Part shown: piece by piece, positions 34,101 through 42,163 of the stretch | Layout: each line of letters starts with the position of its first letter | Position numbering within the stretch: the stretch's first letter is position 1 | NCBI GenBank assembly: GCA_030605085.1 | Contig: JAUWBH010000015.1 | Span: 1-51,597, forward strand | From: Promethearchaeota archaeon | GTDB lineage: Archaea; Asgardarchaeota; Lokiarchaeia; Sigynarchaeales; SOKP01 | DNA: 51,597 bases | Direction: 5' to 3' | Position numbers and translations under genes: made by a program | Notes under the pieces: model-generated | Databases searched by the model: none | What the model was told of the DNA's origin: nothing | Seen by the model: the letters and a program-made list of their open reading frames with translations, nothing else

Positions 34101-35084
34101 TTACCTAAGAGGTTTTATCCATAGCCAAAGTTCTTGAAACGAAAAATCTTTTGGAATTGGATTATCATCAATAAATTTAGCATTCCAATATTGGTCAAAA
34201 TACGCTTCTACTGTTCGGCATGGATGTTTTGCTATCCAAGATTCATAGAAATTATTGTGAATTTCATAATGATGAGAATATATAAAGGGAGCCCAGGTTT
34301 CATGAAGCGCATCATCTGGTTTGATGTCAATTATTTCAATTTGCTCCATATTCCTTTTTTCTAATTCTCCCCAAGCATATTTCATCAAATCTATAGCTCT
34401 TGTATCAGATTTAGGAGCACTATATCCAAAAAAACTAATCATAAATGCTGATCGTATATAAGATTGCAGTGTTTTCCATTGTGAGGTTAAAAAACCATTT
34501 TTATCATATTTTTTTTGAGTTATTGGATATAAAAGAGCTGTCGGTTTGAATCTATTCGAACAATTACTTAGTGTATTTTTTAACCCTGTTTTATTTTCTT
34601 TCTCACAATAACCAACCATGACATTTCCATGTAAAAAAATGAGATTTGGCAATCCATTTAAGTGACGATTACGCAAATAAGCTTGCACTAATAATGGATC
34701 CCAGTTAAATGTAGCAATCACGTCCTTTTTTCTCAAAGAAAGAATTAAATGATCATATATAGTTGGATTATTAGGAATTTCGATTTTTTTAAAATAAGAA
34801 TAAATTTTTTCTTCGATATTTTTTTTAAGTTCTTGATATTTTTCTTCTTGACAAATATGGCTGTATAAATCCTCGAAATTATTTAAATTAAAATTTAGAC
34901 CTATTGTCTTTAAATTGTTAATTTCTAATATATCGATAAAATCATTTATTAATGGAAGTGTTAAACCATTTTTATCGCCATTAGGACAAGCTGCACGACT
35001 AGCACCTGCACCTAATAATACTACATGAGGTCTTTTCATCATTCTTTGTTCTACTTGATTATATGGTATAATTTTATTTTTCAT
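34101..35084 (-). CDS. SIR2-like (SIR2_2) protein
   Basis: 327 aa. NAD-binding features of sirtuin-like defence proteins are present: VVLLGAGASRAACPNG (GAGAS, residues 25-29), IATFNWDPLLVQAY (Asn127, Asp129), LIFLHGNVMVGYC (His152) and ISFFGYSAPKSDTRA. No second domain is attached, so it is a lone SIR2. Family members degrade NAD+ during phage infection in several bacterial systems, but here only the fold and motifs support that. Flanked by membrane proteins and a small ferredoxin-like frame in the accessory island. Confidence 0.75.
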   Translation of the reverse strand: MKNKIIPYNQVEQRMMKRPHVVLLGAGASRAACPNGDKNGLTLPLINDFIDILEINNLKTIGLNFNLNNFEDLYSHICQEEKYQELKKNIEEKIYSYFKKIEIPNNPTIYDHLILSLRKKDVIATFNWDPLLVQAYLRNRHLNGLPNLIFLHGNVMVGYCEKENKTGLKNTLSNCSNRFKPTALLYPITQKKYDKNGFLTSQWKTLQSYIRSAFMISFFGYSAPKSDTRAIDLMKYAWGELEKRNMEQIEIIDIKPDDALHETWAPFIYSHHYEIHNNFYESWIAKHPCRTVEAYFDQYWNAKFIDDNPIPKDFSFQELWLWIKPLR

Positions 35085-35447
35085 TTTTATTCTTATTTTT
35101 AGTTAAAATCACTTATTTAAATTCTTAAATACCCTTTTTACTTTATTGTTAAAGAGGCAATAGAATTAGTGATTAATTAATACTATAAATACTTCAAAAA
35201 TTTAGGGAGGGGGCAGCACGGCGGGAGGGAGATAATAGAAAAAAAAAAAGTAATTTTTTTATGCTCAATAAAATGTTCCTGGTTCTGATGGATTTGGTTT
35301 GAAACCGATGTTGGCAAATTGTACTTCTATTTTTCTTGTTTAATTATATTATATACAGTTCAGCTCTTTATCCTTTTATGTGAAAAAATATTCTATAATT
35401 TTCAGAGAACATTTCTATTAAAATACAAAAAAGAAAATAACTTTATA
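35085..35447. other. Non-coding spacer with a G-rich tract and a relic
   Basis: Contains the G-tract at 35205-35229. A minus-strand frame at 35265-35339 has no start but reads VQFANIGFKPNPSEPGTFY then stop, which looks like the tail of a lost protein. The rest is AT-rich and empty. Confidence 0.4.
35205..35229 (+). other. G-quadruplex-capable G-rich tract
   Basis: Four G-runs (ggg 35205-35207, ggggg 35209-35213, ggg 35223-35225, ggg 35227-35229) in an otherwise AT-rich spacer. It would be present as G-rich RNA only in plus-strand transcripts. It lies upstream (5' side) of the SIR2-like gene. Confidence 0.5.
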
Positions 35448-35615
35448 TTAATTATTTTCAGCTATTTTTGGAGGCGGGATAAATACTTTTCTAAGCCCTG
35501 TTCTTTCTAACTTCCTAGCTTTCTCAGGACAATGATGGGCACAGATTCCACATCCTATACATTTATCCTTATTCGTAACGGAAAGAGAATCTACTATTAT
35601 ATTATAAACAACCAA
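35448..35615 (-). pseudogene. Truncated 4Fe-4S ferredoxin-type fragment
   Basis: A 55-codon frame from TTG 35615 to TAA 35448-35450. It contains one full cluster motif C-I-G-C-G-I-C-x3-C-P within SVTNKDKCIGCGICAHHCPE and a tail ending KVFIPPPKIAENN. This looks like the C-terminal end of an oxidoreductase or ferredoxin that lost its first part. A genuine single-cluster mini-ferredoxin cannot be excluded. Confidence 0.5.
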
Positions 35616-35629
35616 TATAATTAATTAAA

Positions 35630-36511
35630 TTAAACTCTTTCATTGTACAAAGCTTCAATATATGCTCTCTGGTCTTCGATATTCATTAAATCAGTGAATT
35701 TTATTATTTTAGTAGTTGCTTGTGGTAAAGTTTCATCAATATATGATGCAAAAAAAATATTTTCTCGCTCTAAGGGAACAATAATTTTGTTGGTCCTCAT
35801 ATGCTCTCTAATATCAGCTTCAATTTTTTTTTTAGTTTCATTTTCATCAGATTCAAATTCTTTGCCTAATAGTCTTCCTAATGTCATTGAAGATTCATTA
35901 TCTCCATCATCAGCAAATTTAGCTCTTATATTGAATTTATTACATAAATCTTCTCTAAAATTAAAAAGTGGTTTTTTGTTAATCCCTCCCTTGTGATCTA
36001 GCGGAATGCCACAAAGAAATGCAGCCCTAGCTTTGTAGTTTTTTGTTATTTTGTCCTTCTCAGGTTGTAACGAGAAAGACGCTTTGTATGGGTTCATTCC
36101 AAAGGTCCAATATCCACAATTAATGTTTTCAAATCCACCAAATTGTAGTTGTAGAGGGAGCCTTCCATCTATAAAGTCCACTAAACCATCAAATATCATT
36201 CTTTCCGTTTGTTTAGAAAATTTATTTTTTTTAAAAAGATTTTGGTTAATAAATCTCTCATCAATAATTCCCTCATTATCGGTTACTCGTTCCATCCCTA
36301 TTATAGTACTATGGACTAGGCCTTTAGAGTTTTCACCATTGAAATTTGATTCTGGTAGTCCATACTCTTCGAATTTTTTACCCATTAATTCTTTTATTCT
36401 TCCTATTATGAACTCTAAAAGAGAACCAAGATTTTCTGGGAGATTGTTATAAAAAGCAATTAGTGTAACTTGTCTAGACGATCCTCCTTTTTTTATTCTT
36501 GACATAATCAA
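35630..36511 (-). CDS. Uncharacterised protein with 2H-phosphoesterase-like motif
   Basis: 293 aa. The N-terminal part SSRQVTLIAFYNNLPEN, a helix, then GLVHSTIIGME (His67-Ser-Thr) is reminiscent of the first H-x-T/S motif of 2H phosphoesterases. At the expected second site (SSMTLGRLLG) Ser replaces the histidine, so activity is doubtful. The C-terminal helix region (EADIREHMRTNKIIVPLERE) has no recognisable domain. Its upstream neighbour on the minus strand is the truncated PIN gene. The family call is low confidence; the gene itself is certain from length and coding character. Confidence 0.5.
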   Translation of the reverse strand: MIMSRIKKGGSSRQVTLIAFYNNLPENLGSLLEFIIGRIKELMGKKFEEYGLPESNFNGENSKGLVHSTIIGMERVTDNEGIIDERFINQNLFKKNKFSKQTERMIFDGLVDFIDGRLPLQLQFGGFENINCGYWTFGMNPYKASFSLQPEKDKITKNYKARAAFLCGIPLDHKGGINKKPLFNFREDLCNKFNIRAKFADDGDNESSMTLGRLLGKEFESDENETKKKIEADIREHMRTNKIIVPLERENIFFASYIDETLPQATTKIIKFTDLMNIEDQRAYIEALYNERV

Positions 36512-36534
36512 TATTCAAATAGCAATTTTTATAT

Positions 36535-36645
36535 TTATACATTTTTGAAGAATTCGTTTAAATTACTACGCAAATCGTTTTCTAAAAATGGAAGAAGCTT
36601 AAGTCGTGTAAAAGCGCTTAATACGCTGTTATCAAGAATAATCAT
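36535..36645 (-). pseudogene. N-terminal remnant of a PIN-domain toxin (DUF3368-like)
   Basis: 36 codons from ATG 36645 to TAA 36535-36537. The peptide MIILDNSVLSAFTRLKLLPF carries the first PIN aspartate in the I-L-D-N-S-x-L-x-A context. The other acidic residues of the active site are missing. It starts 8 bases after the UPF0175 antitoxin stop, which is the normal gene order, so the toxin of a toxin-antitoxin pair has been destroyed. Confidence 0.6.
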
Positions 36646-36653
36646 GAATATTA

Positions 36654-36932
36654 CTATTCTTTAGTTAAACCTTGAATTGTGTCAAAATCCTTTTGGACTT
36701 CTTGAACCGTTTCTGGTCCTCCAACATGTTTAAGATGTCTTTTTTGAAATTCGGATAGGAATTCGTCCACTTTCATCTGTACTAAGTTGGCTGCTTTAGA
36801 GAGAGTTATTTTTCCTTCTGAATATAACTCCAAAACCCAAATCAAAAGACTTTTTTCTTCTAATCTTTCAAAACTAAGGCCAGTTAGTTCAAGTAAATCA
36901 ACAGGTAGTTTTATATTAATTTTCTCTGTCAT
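36654..36932 (-). CDS. UPF0175 helix-turn-helix antitoxin
   Basis: 92 aa from ATG 36932 (a longer frame would begin at 36959). The family pattern is clear: INIKLPVDLLELTGLS, then LLIWVLELYSEGKITLSKAA and VQMKVDEFLSEFQKR, that is L-x-L-Y-x-x-G-K-I-x-x-x-K-A-A-x-L followed by a second helix. UPF0175 proteins are antitoxins to PIN toxins. The adjacent toxin (36535-36645) is truncated, leaving an orphan antitoxin. Confidence 0.78.
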   Translation of the reverse strand: MTEKINIKLPVDLLELTGLSFERLEEKSLLIWVLELYSEGKITLSKAANLVQMKVDEFLSEFQKRHLKHVGGPETVQEVQKDFDTIQGLTKE

Positions 36933-37043
36933 TTCTATAATAAAAGTAGAATTACACATTTAAAAGAATTTGCCATTTAATTAAAGTAAATTTAAGTTGC
37001 TGATTATTCAAAAGAAAATGTTATTCTATCTGCCATGCCGTAA

Positions 37044-38174
37044 CTAATAATATTTTATGATATTATAAACTGTATCTCTTTGAGCAGGTCTTTTACCAGC
37101 GGTTCTGATTATTTCAATGATTTCTTCTGGGGATAAATATTCTCCGTATTCTGCCCCTGCACTTTTAGAGATATTTTCCTCCATTATAGTGCCAGAGAAA
37201 TCGTTCACACCATAATTTAGAGAAATTTGGGCAAATTTAGGGCCAAGCTTAACCCAAGAACATTGGATATTGTCTATATAATTATTGAAAAAGAGTCTTG
37301 AAACGCAGAACAATTTTAAATCAGCCATTCCGTAACTAGGTTTTAGAGGATGGTTCTCCAACCTTGACAAAATCGGTTTATCCTTTACGAAAGGTAAAGG
37401 AACAAATTCAGTGAAACCATTGGTTTTTTTTTGGATATCTCTAATTACCTTTAAATGTTCAATTCTATCTTTTAGTTCTTCTATATGACCATACATAATC
37501 GTTGATGTGGTCGGAATATCTAATTTATGCGCTGTTGATATTATTTCTATCCATTGAGAGGTAGTAACTTTATTCGGACAAATAATTTTTCTAATTCTAT
37601 CGACGAGAATTTCTGCGGCTGTCCCAGGTATTGAGTCCAATCCTGCTTTTTTTAGTTCTTTTAAAGTATTTTCTATGGAATCTCCGTATAAATTTGACAT
37701 ATAAAATATTTCTTGAGGTGAAAAAGCATGCGAATGCATCCTTGAATCAACATCTTTAACTGTTTTGAGAATTTCGATGTAGTAGTCAAAATTAACTTCA
37801 GGATTAATGCCTCCTTGTATACATACTTCAGAGCATCCATTATTCTTAGCTTCAACAACTTTCTCTCTAATCTCATCAATAGTCAACAAAAAACCTTCCT
37901 CACCGGTATTGGCAATACTAAAAGAACAGAATTTACATTTTTGAAAGCAAATATTCGTGAAGTTGATATTTCTATTCACTATAAAAGTAACCACATTCTC
38001 TTTTTTTTCAAAACAAATTTTATCAGCAACATGCTGAAGGGCAAAAAATTCTTTTCCGGTAACTTTTAACAGTTTTAATGCCTCTTCAGAACTCAAATCT
38101 TCTGAATTTAAAGATTTTTTTAATATTTCTCGTATTTCGGGCTTAATTTGATCAAAAAGCTGGGTGCTCAACAT
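37044..38174 (-). CDS. cofH: CofH, F0 synthase subunit 2
   Basis: 376 aa radical SAM enzyme joining L-tyrosine (4-hydroxyphenyl group) to 5-amino-6-ribitylamino-uracil, the first step of the deazaflavin of coenzyme F420. Signature Cys76-x3-Cys80-x2-Cys83 (CFQKCKFC) lies in INFTNICFQKCKFCSFS. CIQGGINPEVNFDYYIEIL, GTAAEILVDRIRK and the C-terminal YGVNDFSGTIMEENISKSAG are family blocks. Its ATG abuts the cofG stop with no gap, so the two are coupled. Length is normal. Confidence 0.92.
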   Translation of the reverse strand: MLSTQLFDQIKPEIREILKKSLNSEDLSSEEALKLLKVTGKEFFALQHVADKICFEKKENVVTFIVNRNINFTNICFQKCKFCSFSIANTGEEGFLLTIDEIREKVVEAKNNGCSEVCIQGGINPEVNFDYYIEILKTVKDVDSRMHSHAFSPQEIFYMSNLYGDSIENTLKELKKAGLDSIPGTAAEILVDRIRKIICPNKVTTSQWIEIISTAHKLDIPTTSTIMYGHIEELKDRIEHLKVIRDIQKKTNGFTEFVPLPFVKDKPILSRLENHPLKPSYGMADLKLFCVSRLFFNNYIDNIQCSWVKLGPKFAQISLNYGVNDFSGTIMEENISKSAGAEYGEYLSPEEIIEIIRTAGKRPAQRDTVYNIIKYY

Positions 38175-39275
38175 CTAATTAATATTATCTATTCTTTTTT
38201 TAATATTTTCTGGACAAAATTCAGAATTGTTAATATATTTATCGTATACAGGTAATCTTTCTTTTAAAACATAACCTGAATCGTTGCAAATCTTTTTTAA
38301 ATGGTCGATTTGAGGCCATTCGTTTTCCGGATTAATATAATCCAATGTAATCGGAGAGATTCCTCCAAAGTCATCAATCCCTATGTCTATAAAATCTTTC
38401 TCGTATCCTGAAACAAGATTTGGGGGAACTTGGATTGAAATCTCATTTTTAAGAATTAATTTAGCGATCCCTGCAGTTTTTAGCATGTCTTTAATAGTAA
38501 TTGGGTGTAGGGGTTGGTACGATATTCCCTCTTTTTTTATAAAATTTTGAATAATAACCTCTTGAATGTGTCCATATTTTTTATGAAAGTCTTTTATCAA
38601 ATATAAATCCCTTAACCTATCTTCTACATTTTCACCTATTCCTAATAATAAACCAGTTGTAAAAGGAATTTTTAACTTTCCCGCGTTTTTTATGTGTTCT
38701 ATTCTTTTTTTAGGCATTTTACCCGGCGAAAGCTCGTGGACACCTCCTTTTTCAAAAAGCTCTATGCTTGTGCTTTCCAGCATTAGTCCCATACTAGCGT
38801 TGAAATTCTTTAATCGTTTCAATTCATCGTAACTAAGTAAACCTAAATTAGTGTGTGGTAAGATATTCAAATCCAACAAATATGTACAAATATCTATAAC
38901 AAAATCTATATATTCACTGCAATCTCTTTTAATTAACTCGTCCTTGACTATTTGGAAACTCTCGGGCCTTTCTCCAGACATAAGGAGAGCTTCCTTACAA
39001 TTGTAGTGAATTGCCTTCTGTATTAAGTTAACCATTTGTTCGTTTCCAAGCAGTACAACATTACCTTCACCACTCAATTTTGGCACTTTATAGTTATAAA
39101 AACAGTAACTGCACTGATTTTGACAATAATTAGATAGGGAAAGAGTAAAGTTTTTTGAATAACTAATTACTTTTTGTTTTTCTGAAGGTAATTGAGCTTT
39201 GATCTCGTTTACTTTTTCTTTTAGTTTTTTAATTGATAAATTTTTGAAATAATTAATCTCGTCTCTACTACTCAT
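38175..39275 (-). CDS. cofG: CofG, F0 synthase subunit 1
   Basis: 366 aa radical SAM enzyme that cyclises the CofH product to 7,8-didemethyl-8-hydroxy-5-deazariboflavin (F0). Signature Cys51-x3-Cys55-x2-Cys58 (CQNQCSYC) with SLSNYCQNQCSYCFYNY. LMLESTSIELFEKGGVHELS, TGLLLGIGENVEDRL and IDIGIDDFGGISPITLDYIN are diagnostic. Upstream of cofH and 2 bases downstream of arfC, same strand: one operon, with the ribitylaminouracil pathway feeding it. Confidence 0.92.
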   Translation of the reverse strand: MSSRDEINYFKNLSIKKLKEKVNEIKAQLPSEKQKVISYSKNFTLSLSNYCQNQCSYCFYNYKVPKLSGEGNVVLLGNEQMVNLIQKAIHYNCKEALLMSGERPESFQIVKDELIKRDCSEYIDFVIDICTYLLDLNILPHTNLGLLSYDELKRLKNFNASMGLMLESTSIELFEKGGVHELSPGKMPKKRIEHIKNAGKLKIPFTTGLLLGIGENVEDRLRDLYLIKDFHKKYGHIQEVIIQNFIKKEGISYQPLHPITIKDMLKTAGIAKLILKNEISIQVPPNLVSGYEKDFIDIGIDDFGGISPITLDYINPENEWPQIDHLKKICNDSGYVLKERLPVYDKYINNSEFCPENIKKRIDNIN

Positions 39276-39277
39276 GA

Positions 39278-39943
39278 TTACTGCTTTTTATATATTAAAA
39301 TTACATAATTATTTCTATTATTAATAGAGGTTAATTTGAATCTATGTGCTTGTTTCATTTTGTCAAATCCCTTTCCTTCAACTAAACTTACAGCTTCTTT
39401 TCCTCCTACAATCCATGGAGCAATCGTTATCCTGAGTTCGTCCACTAAATTCTCTTTGATAAAGCTCCAATTTAGCGTACCCCCACCTTCCAATAAAATT
39501 GATTTTATTCCGATATCATATAATAGAGGTAAAAGTTTTGACAAATCTACTTGTTTTCCAGTTCCAGCTTTGATAATTTTAACATTTTTTGCTTGAAATT
39601 TTTTAATTTTATCTTGAGGTGCATTTTCGGTTGTACATATTATTGTAGGATATATCTTTGGTTTGAAATCGATTATATTTGAGTCAATAGGTATAGAAAG
39701 GTTGCTATCAACAACAATACGATAATATCCGTTATGCTCGTAGAATTTAATATGAAGTTTCGGATTATCTTTCAATATTGTACCCTTCCCTACCATAATA
39801 GCATCAACGGTTGAGCGCAATTTATGGACTTCCTTCCAATCTTCTTCGTCTGATAATTCGGGATCTCCCGTTCTTGAAGCAATTTTACCATCAATCGTCA
39901 TTGCAGCACTTAATATGATATAAGGTTTTTTATTTTCTTTCAA
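39278..39943 (-). CDS. arfC: Archaeal 2,5-diamino-6-ribosylamino-pyrimidinone phosphate reductase
   Basis: 221 aa RibD C-terminal (RibG-like) reductase that makes the ribitylamino intermediate used in riboflavin and, after dephosphorylation, in F420 synthesis by CofH. Motifs: YIILSAAMTIDGKIASRTGD, LRSTVDAIMVGKGTILKDNP and the glycine-rich SILLEGGGTLNWSFI. Archaeal enzymes lack the N-terminal deaminase domain, as here. Starts within the last codons of the preceding amidohydrolase gene (14-bp overlap). Confidence 0.88.
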   Translation of the reverse strand: MKENKKPYIILSAAMTIDGKIASRTGDPELSDEEDWKEVHKLRSTVDAIMVGKGTILKDNPKLHIKFYEHNGYYRIVVDSNLSIPIDSNIIDFKPKIYPTIICTTENAPQDKIKKFQAKNVKIIKAGTGKQVDLSKLLPLLYDIGIKSILLEGGGTLNWSFIKENLVDELRITIAPWIVGGKEAVSLVEGKGFDKMKQAHRFKLTSINNRNNYVILIYKKQ

Positions 39944-41099
39944 ATACCAATTCTCCTTTAATATAAGTTTTAATTATATTTTCTGATTTAGTTCTTTGCA
40001 CTATTAATGGGTAAATGTTGTTTTTATCGAGCTTATTTGAAAAGAAATTTGGATCCTTTAAATTAATTAAGAAAAAATTAGCATATTTCCCTTCAGAGAT
40101 AGAACCTATTTCTCTCTCTATGTGAAAATTTTTAGCAGCGTTAATCGTAACCATTTTTAACAGCTCTTTAGCGTTTAAATTTTCCTTATTTTTTATGTTT
40201 GCTAAATTCCTTGAGATAAGATATAAATAACGCAATTCTTCAAAAAGATCTAAATTATTTGCCATAACATTGTCTGTTCCCAGAGAAATGGGGATTTTTA
40301 ATTTAAAAACTTCCGTAAGCGGTGGAAAACCAACCCCAAAATACGCGTTGGAACGAGGACATAAGACCAATGCCATCTTTTTTTTGAGGATTTTTTTTAG
40401 ATCCTCTTCTTGGAATTGAGTCCCATGAACTATTACATCTACTAAATTATCGTTAAGTAATTCATTTATCACGCTCTTATTCCTAACCTTTTCAGCGCAG
40501 TGGCAAGCAATTATTTTATTATATTTTCTTTTACATAACTTTAATTTATTTTTAATATTTGACGATAAATGTTTATAACTAACCAAGCCAATTCCGTCTC
40601 CTGCTTGAAATAATGATTCAATCTCATTGACTCCTTTAAATCTTCCTAAAATTAAATTTCCAATTAAAGATTCTTTTTTTGCCTTCTTTAAAATTTCAAT
40701 TCCTTCAATACCTCTTTCTCTAAAATCGATAAACCATGTTGTTCCTGATGATAGCATTTCTACTATTGAATTTTTGATCCCCTTAATCTTAATCTTATCG
40801 GGAGTATTTTTTAATAATTTATGCTTTATTCCGTTCGGAGGAGCAACCACTTCAGTTAAGTCCCTATTAAACCCTAATTCTTTTGCAAAACTATCTCCTA
40901 TATGAATATGTGAATTTATGAATCCAGGTAATAATAAATAATTCTGATTATTATTGGTTAAATCTAAATTCTTAATAATATGATCAATAGAGAGATTTGA
41001 AATTTTGCCTAAATCATCAATATCTATAATTATATTTTTTTTTAAATCCAAATTTTCTCCTATTAATCCATATTTACAGAAAATCTGTGTGTTAGGCAT
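39930..41099 (-). CDS. Amidohydrolase of the F420/riboflavin operon
   Basis: 389 aa metal-dependent hydrolase. LLLPGFINSHIHIGDSFAKE has the HxH metal ligands; HCAEK supplies a further His; IVHGTQFQEEDL and SLGTDNVMANN supply the later His and Asp. Closest to SsnA/cytosine- or pterin-deaminase-like amidohydrolases. It overlaps arfC by 14 bases, so the operon order amidohydrolase-arfC-cofG-cofH suggests a step in pyrimidine/deazaflavin metabolism. The exact reaction is inferred, not visible. Divergent from mptA. Confidence 0.75.
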   Translation of the reverse strand: MPNTQIFCKYGLIGENLDLKKNIIIDIDDLGKISNLSIDHIIKNLDLTNNNQNYLLLPGFINSHIHIGDSFAKELGFNRDLTEVVAPPNGIKHKLLKNTPDKIKIKGIKNSIVEMLSSGTTWFIDFRERGIEGIEILKKAKKESLIGNLILGRFKGVNEIESLFQAGDGIGLVSYKHLSSNIKNKLKLCKRKYNKIIACHCAEKVRNKSVINELLNDNLVDVIVHGTQFQEEDLKKILKKKMALVLCPRSNAYFGVGFPPLTEVFKLKIPISLGTDNVMANNLDLFEELRYLYLISRNLANIKNKENLNAKELLKMVTINAAKNFHIEREIGSISEGKYANFFLINLKDPNFFSNKLDKNNIYPLIVQRTKSENIIKTYIKGELVFERK

Positions 41100-41216
41100 A
41101 TACTAATCAAATATAGAAAAATTATTTAAAATATATTTTATATTATATCCAATCTTTTTAAAAATTAGAGTAAAAAATTACGTTATTTGTAATGGTGATA
41201 TTAAATTCACGAATTT

Positions 41217-41223
41217 AAGGAGG
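41217..41223 (+). promoter_or_regulatory. Strong Shine-Dalgarno site of mptA
   Basis: aaggagg, complementary to the archaeal 16S rRNA end and unusual in this window, where most starts have none. It is only two bases from the TTG at 41226, shorter than usual. Confidence 0.55.
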
Positions 41224-41225
41224 AC

Positions 41226-42161
41226 TTGCAAAATTCTGCTTCTCAAATAGACATTGCTATTGATAAAGTTGGTATCGTAGGAGTAGAAAAAAAAGTTGAT
41301 ATTGTTCAAGAGAACAAGAGATATTCGTTTTATCCAAAAATATCTGCGTTAATTTCTCTTCCTGCTCAACAACGCGGAATTCATATGTCTCGTACATCGG
41401 AAACCATTGAGTCAGTTATTAACGAGGTTATATTCAAACCTGTTCCAACTATTGAAATGGTTGGCGATGCAATTGTAAAAAAACTCTTGGAACGACATCC
41501 ATACACTTCAAAAGTAGAAGTAAAATTGGAAGGCAAAATTATCCTCCAAGTTAGAGAAGGAGAATACAGGAATATTCAGAAAGCTTACGATGTTAGTTCA
41601 ATCGTAAGAGCGAGGAAGGACAAATCGGGAGAAACTGATTTCGAATATTTTCTACAAGCTAGTGCATTGGGCATCTGCTGTTGTCCGTGTGCCTTGGAAC
41701 TCTCGAGAGAATATAGTGAAGAAGTTATTAGAACCAGAAAAGATATAAATGTATCAGAGGAAGATTTAAAAAAATTATTAAATATATTGCCTTTCAGTTC
41801 GCATAACCAACGGGCAAAAGGCACAATTAAACTTCAAATTAAAGATTTAGATAACCATAAAATTGATGTATTAGACATTATTGATATTATAGAAGAATCT
41901 ATGAGTGGCAAAATTCAATCAGTCTTAAAAAGGCCCGAAGAAGCGGAATTAGTTAGAACAGCCCATTTAAAACCTTTATTCGCTGAGGATTGTTTGCGTG
42001 AAATGGCGGGAAATTTTATTTTAAAAGATTTTCCTAATTTGGAAGACAATTTTAAGATAGTATTTAAATTAGAGAGTTATGAATCAATTCATCCTCATAA
42101 TGTATACGCCGAACTTAAGACAACTGTAGGAAAACTAAAAAAAGCAGTAATTAAGAAATGA
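41226..42161 (+). CDS. mptA: MptA, GTP cyclohydrolase IV (FolE2 family)
   Basis: 311 aa Fe(II)-dependent enzyme converting GTP to dihydroneopterin 2',3'-cyclic phosphate, the first step of the pterin part of tetrahydromethanopterin. Motifs: QQRGIHMSRTSET (50-60), CCCPCALELSREY (151-163) and SSHNQRAKGTI (191-201), all typical of FolE2/MptA. The TTG at 41226 is the first usable start after an in-frame stop; there is no ATG near the N-terminus. Pairs functionally with mptD (4195-4584). Its stop lies two bases from that of the Roadblock gene (convergent). Confidence 0.9.
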   Translation: MQNSASQIDIAIDKVGIVGVEKKVDIVQENKRYSFYPKISALISLPAQQRGIHMSRTSETIESVINEVIFKPVPTIEMVGDAIVKKLLERHPYTSKVEVKLEGKIILQVREGEYRNIQKAYDVSSIVRARKDKSGETDFEYFLQASALGICCCPCALELSREYSEEVIRTRKDINVSEEDLKKLLNILPFSSHNQRAKGTIKLQIKDLDNHKIDVLDIIDIIEESMSGKIQSVLKRPEEAELVRTAHLKPLFAEDCLREMAGNFILKDFPNLEDNFKIVFKLESYESIHPHNVYAELKTTVGKLKKAVIKK

Positions 42162-42163
42162 AC

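Noticed and set aside
36051..36452. 133-codon plus frame opposite the 293-aa gene
   Set aside because: Antisense shadow; Ser/Pro-rich composition typical of antisense reading, no start signal.
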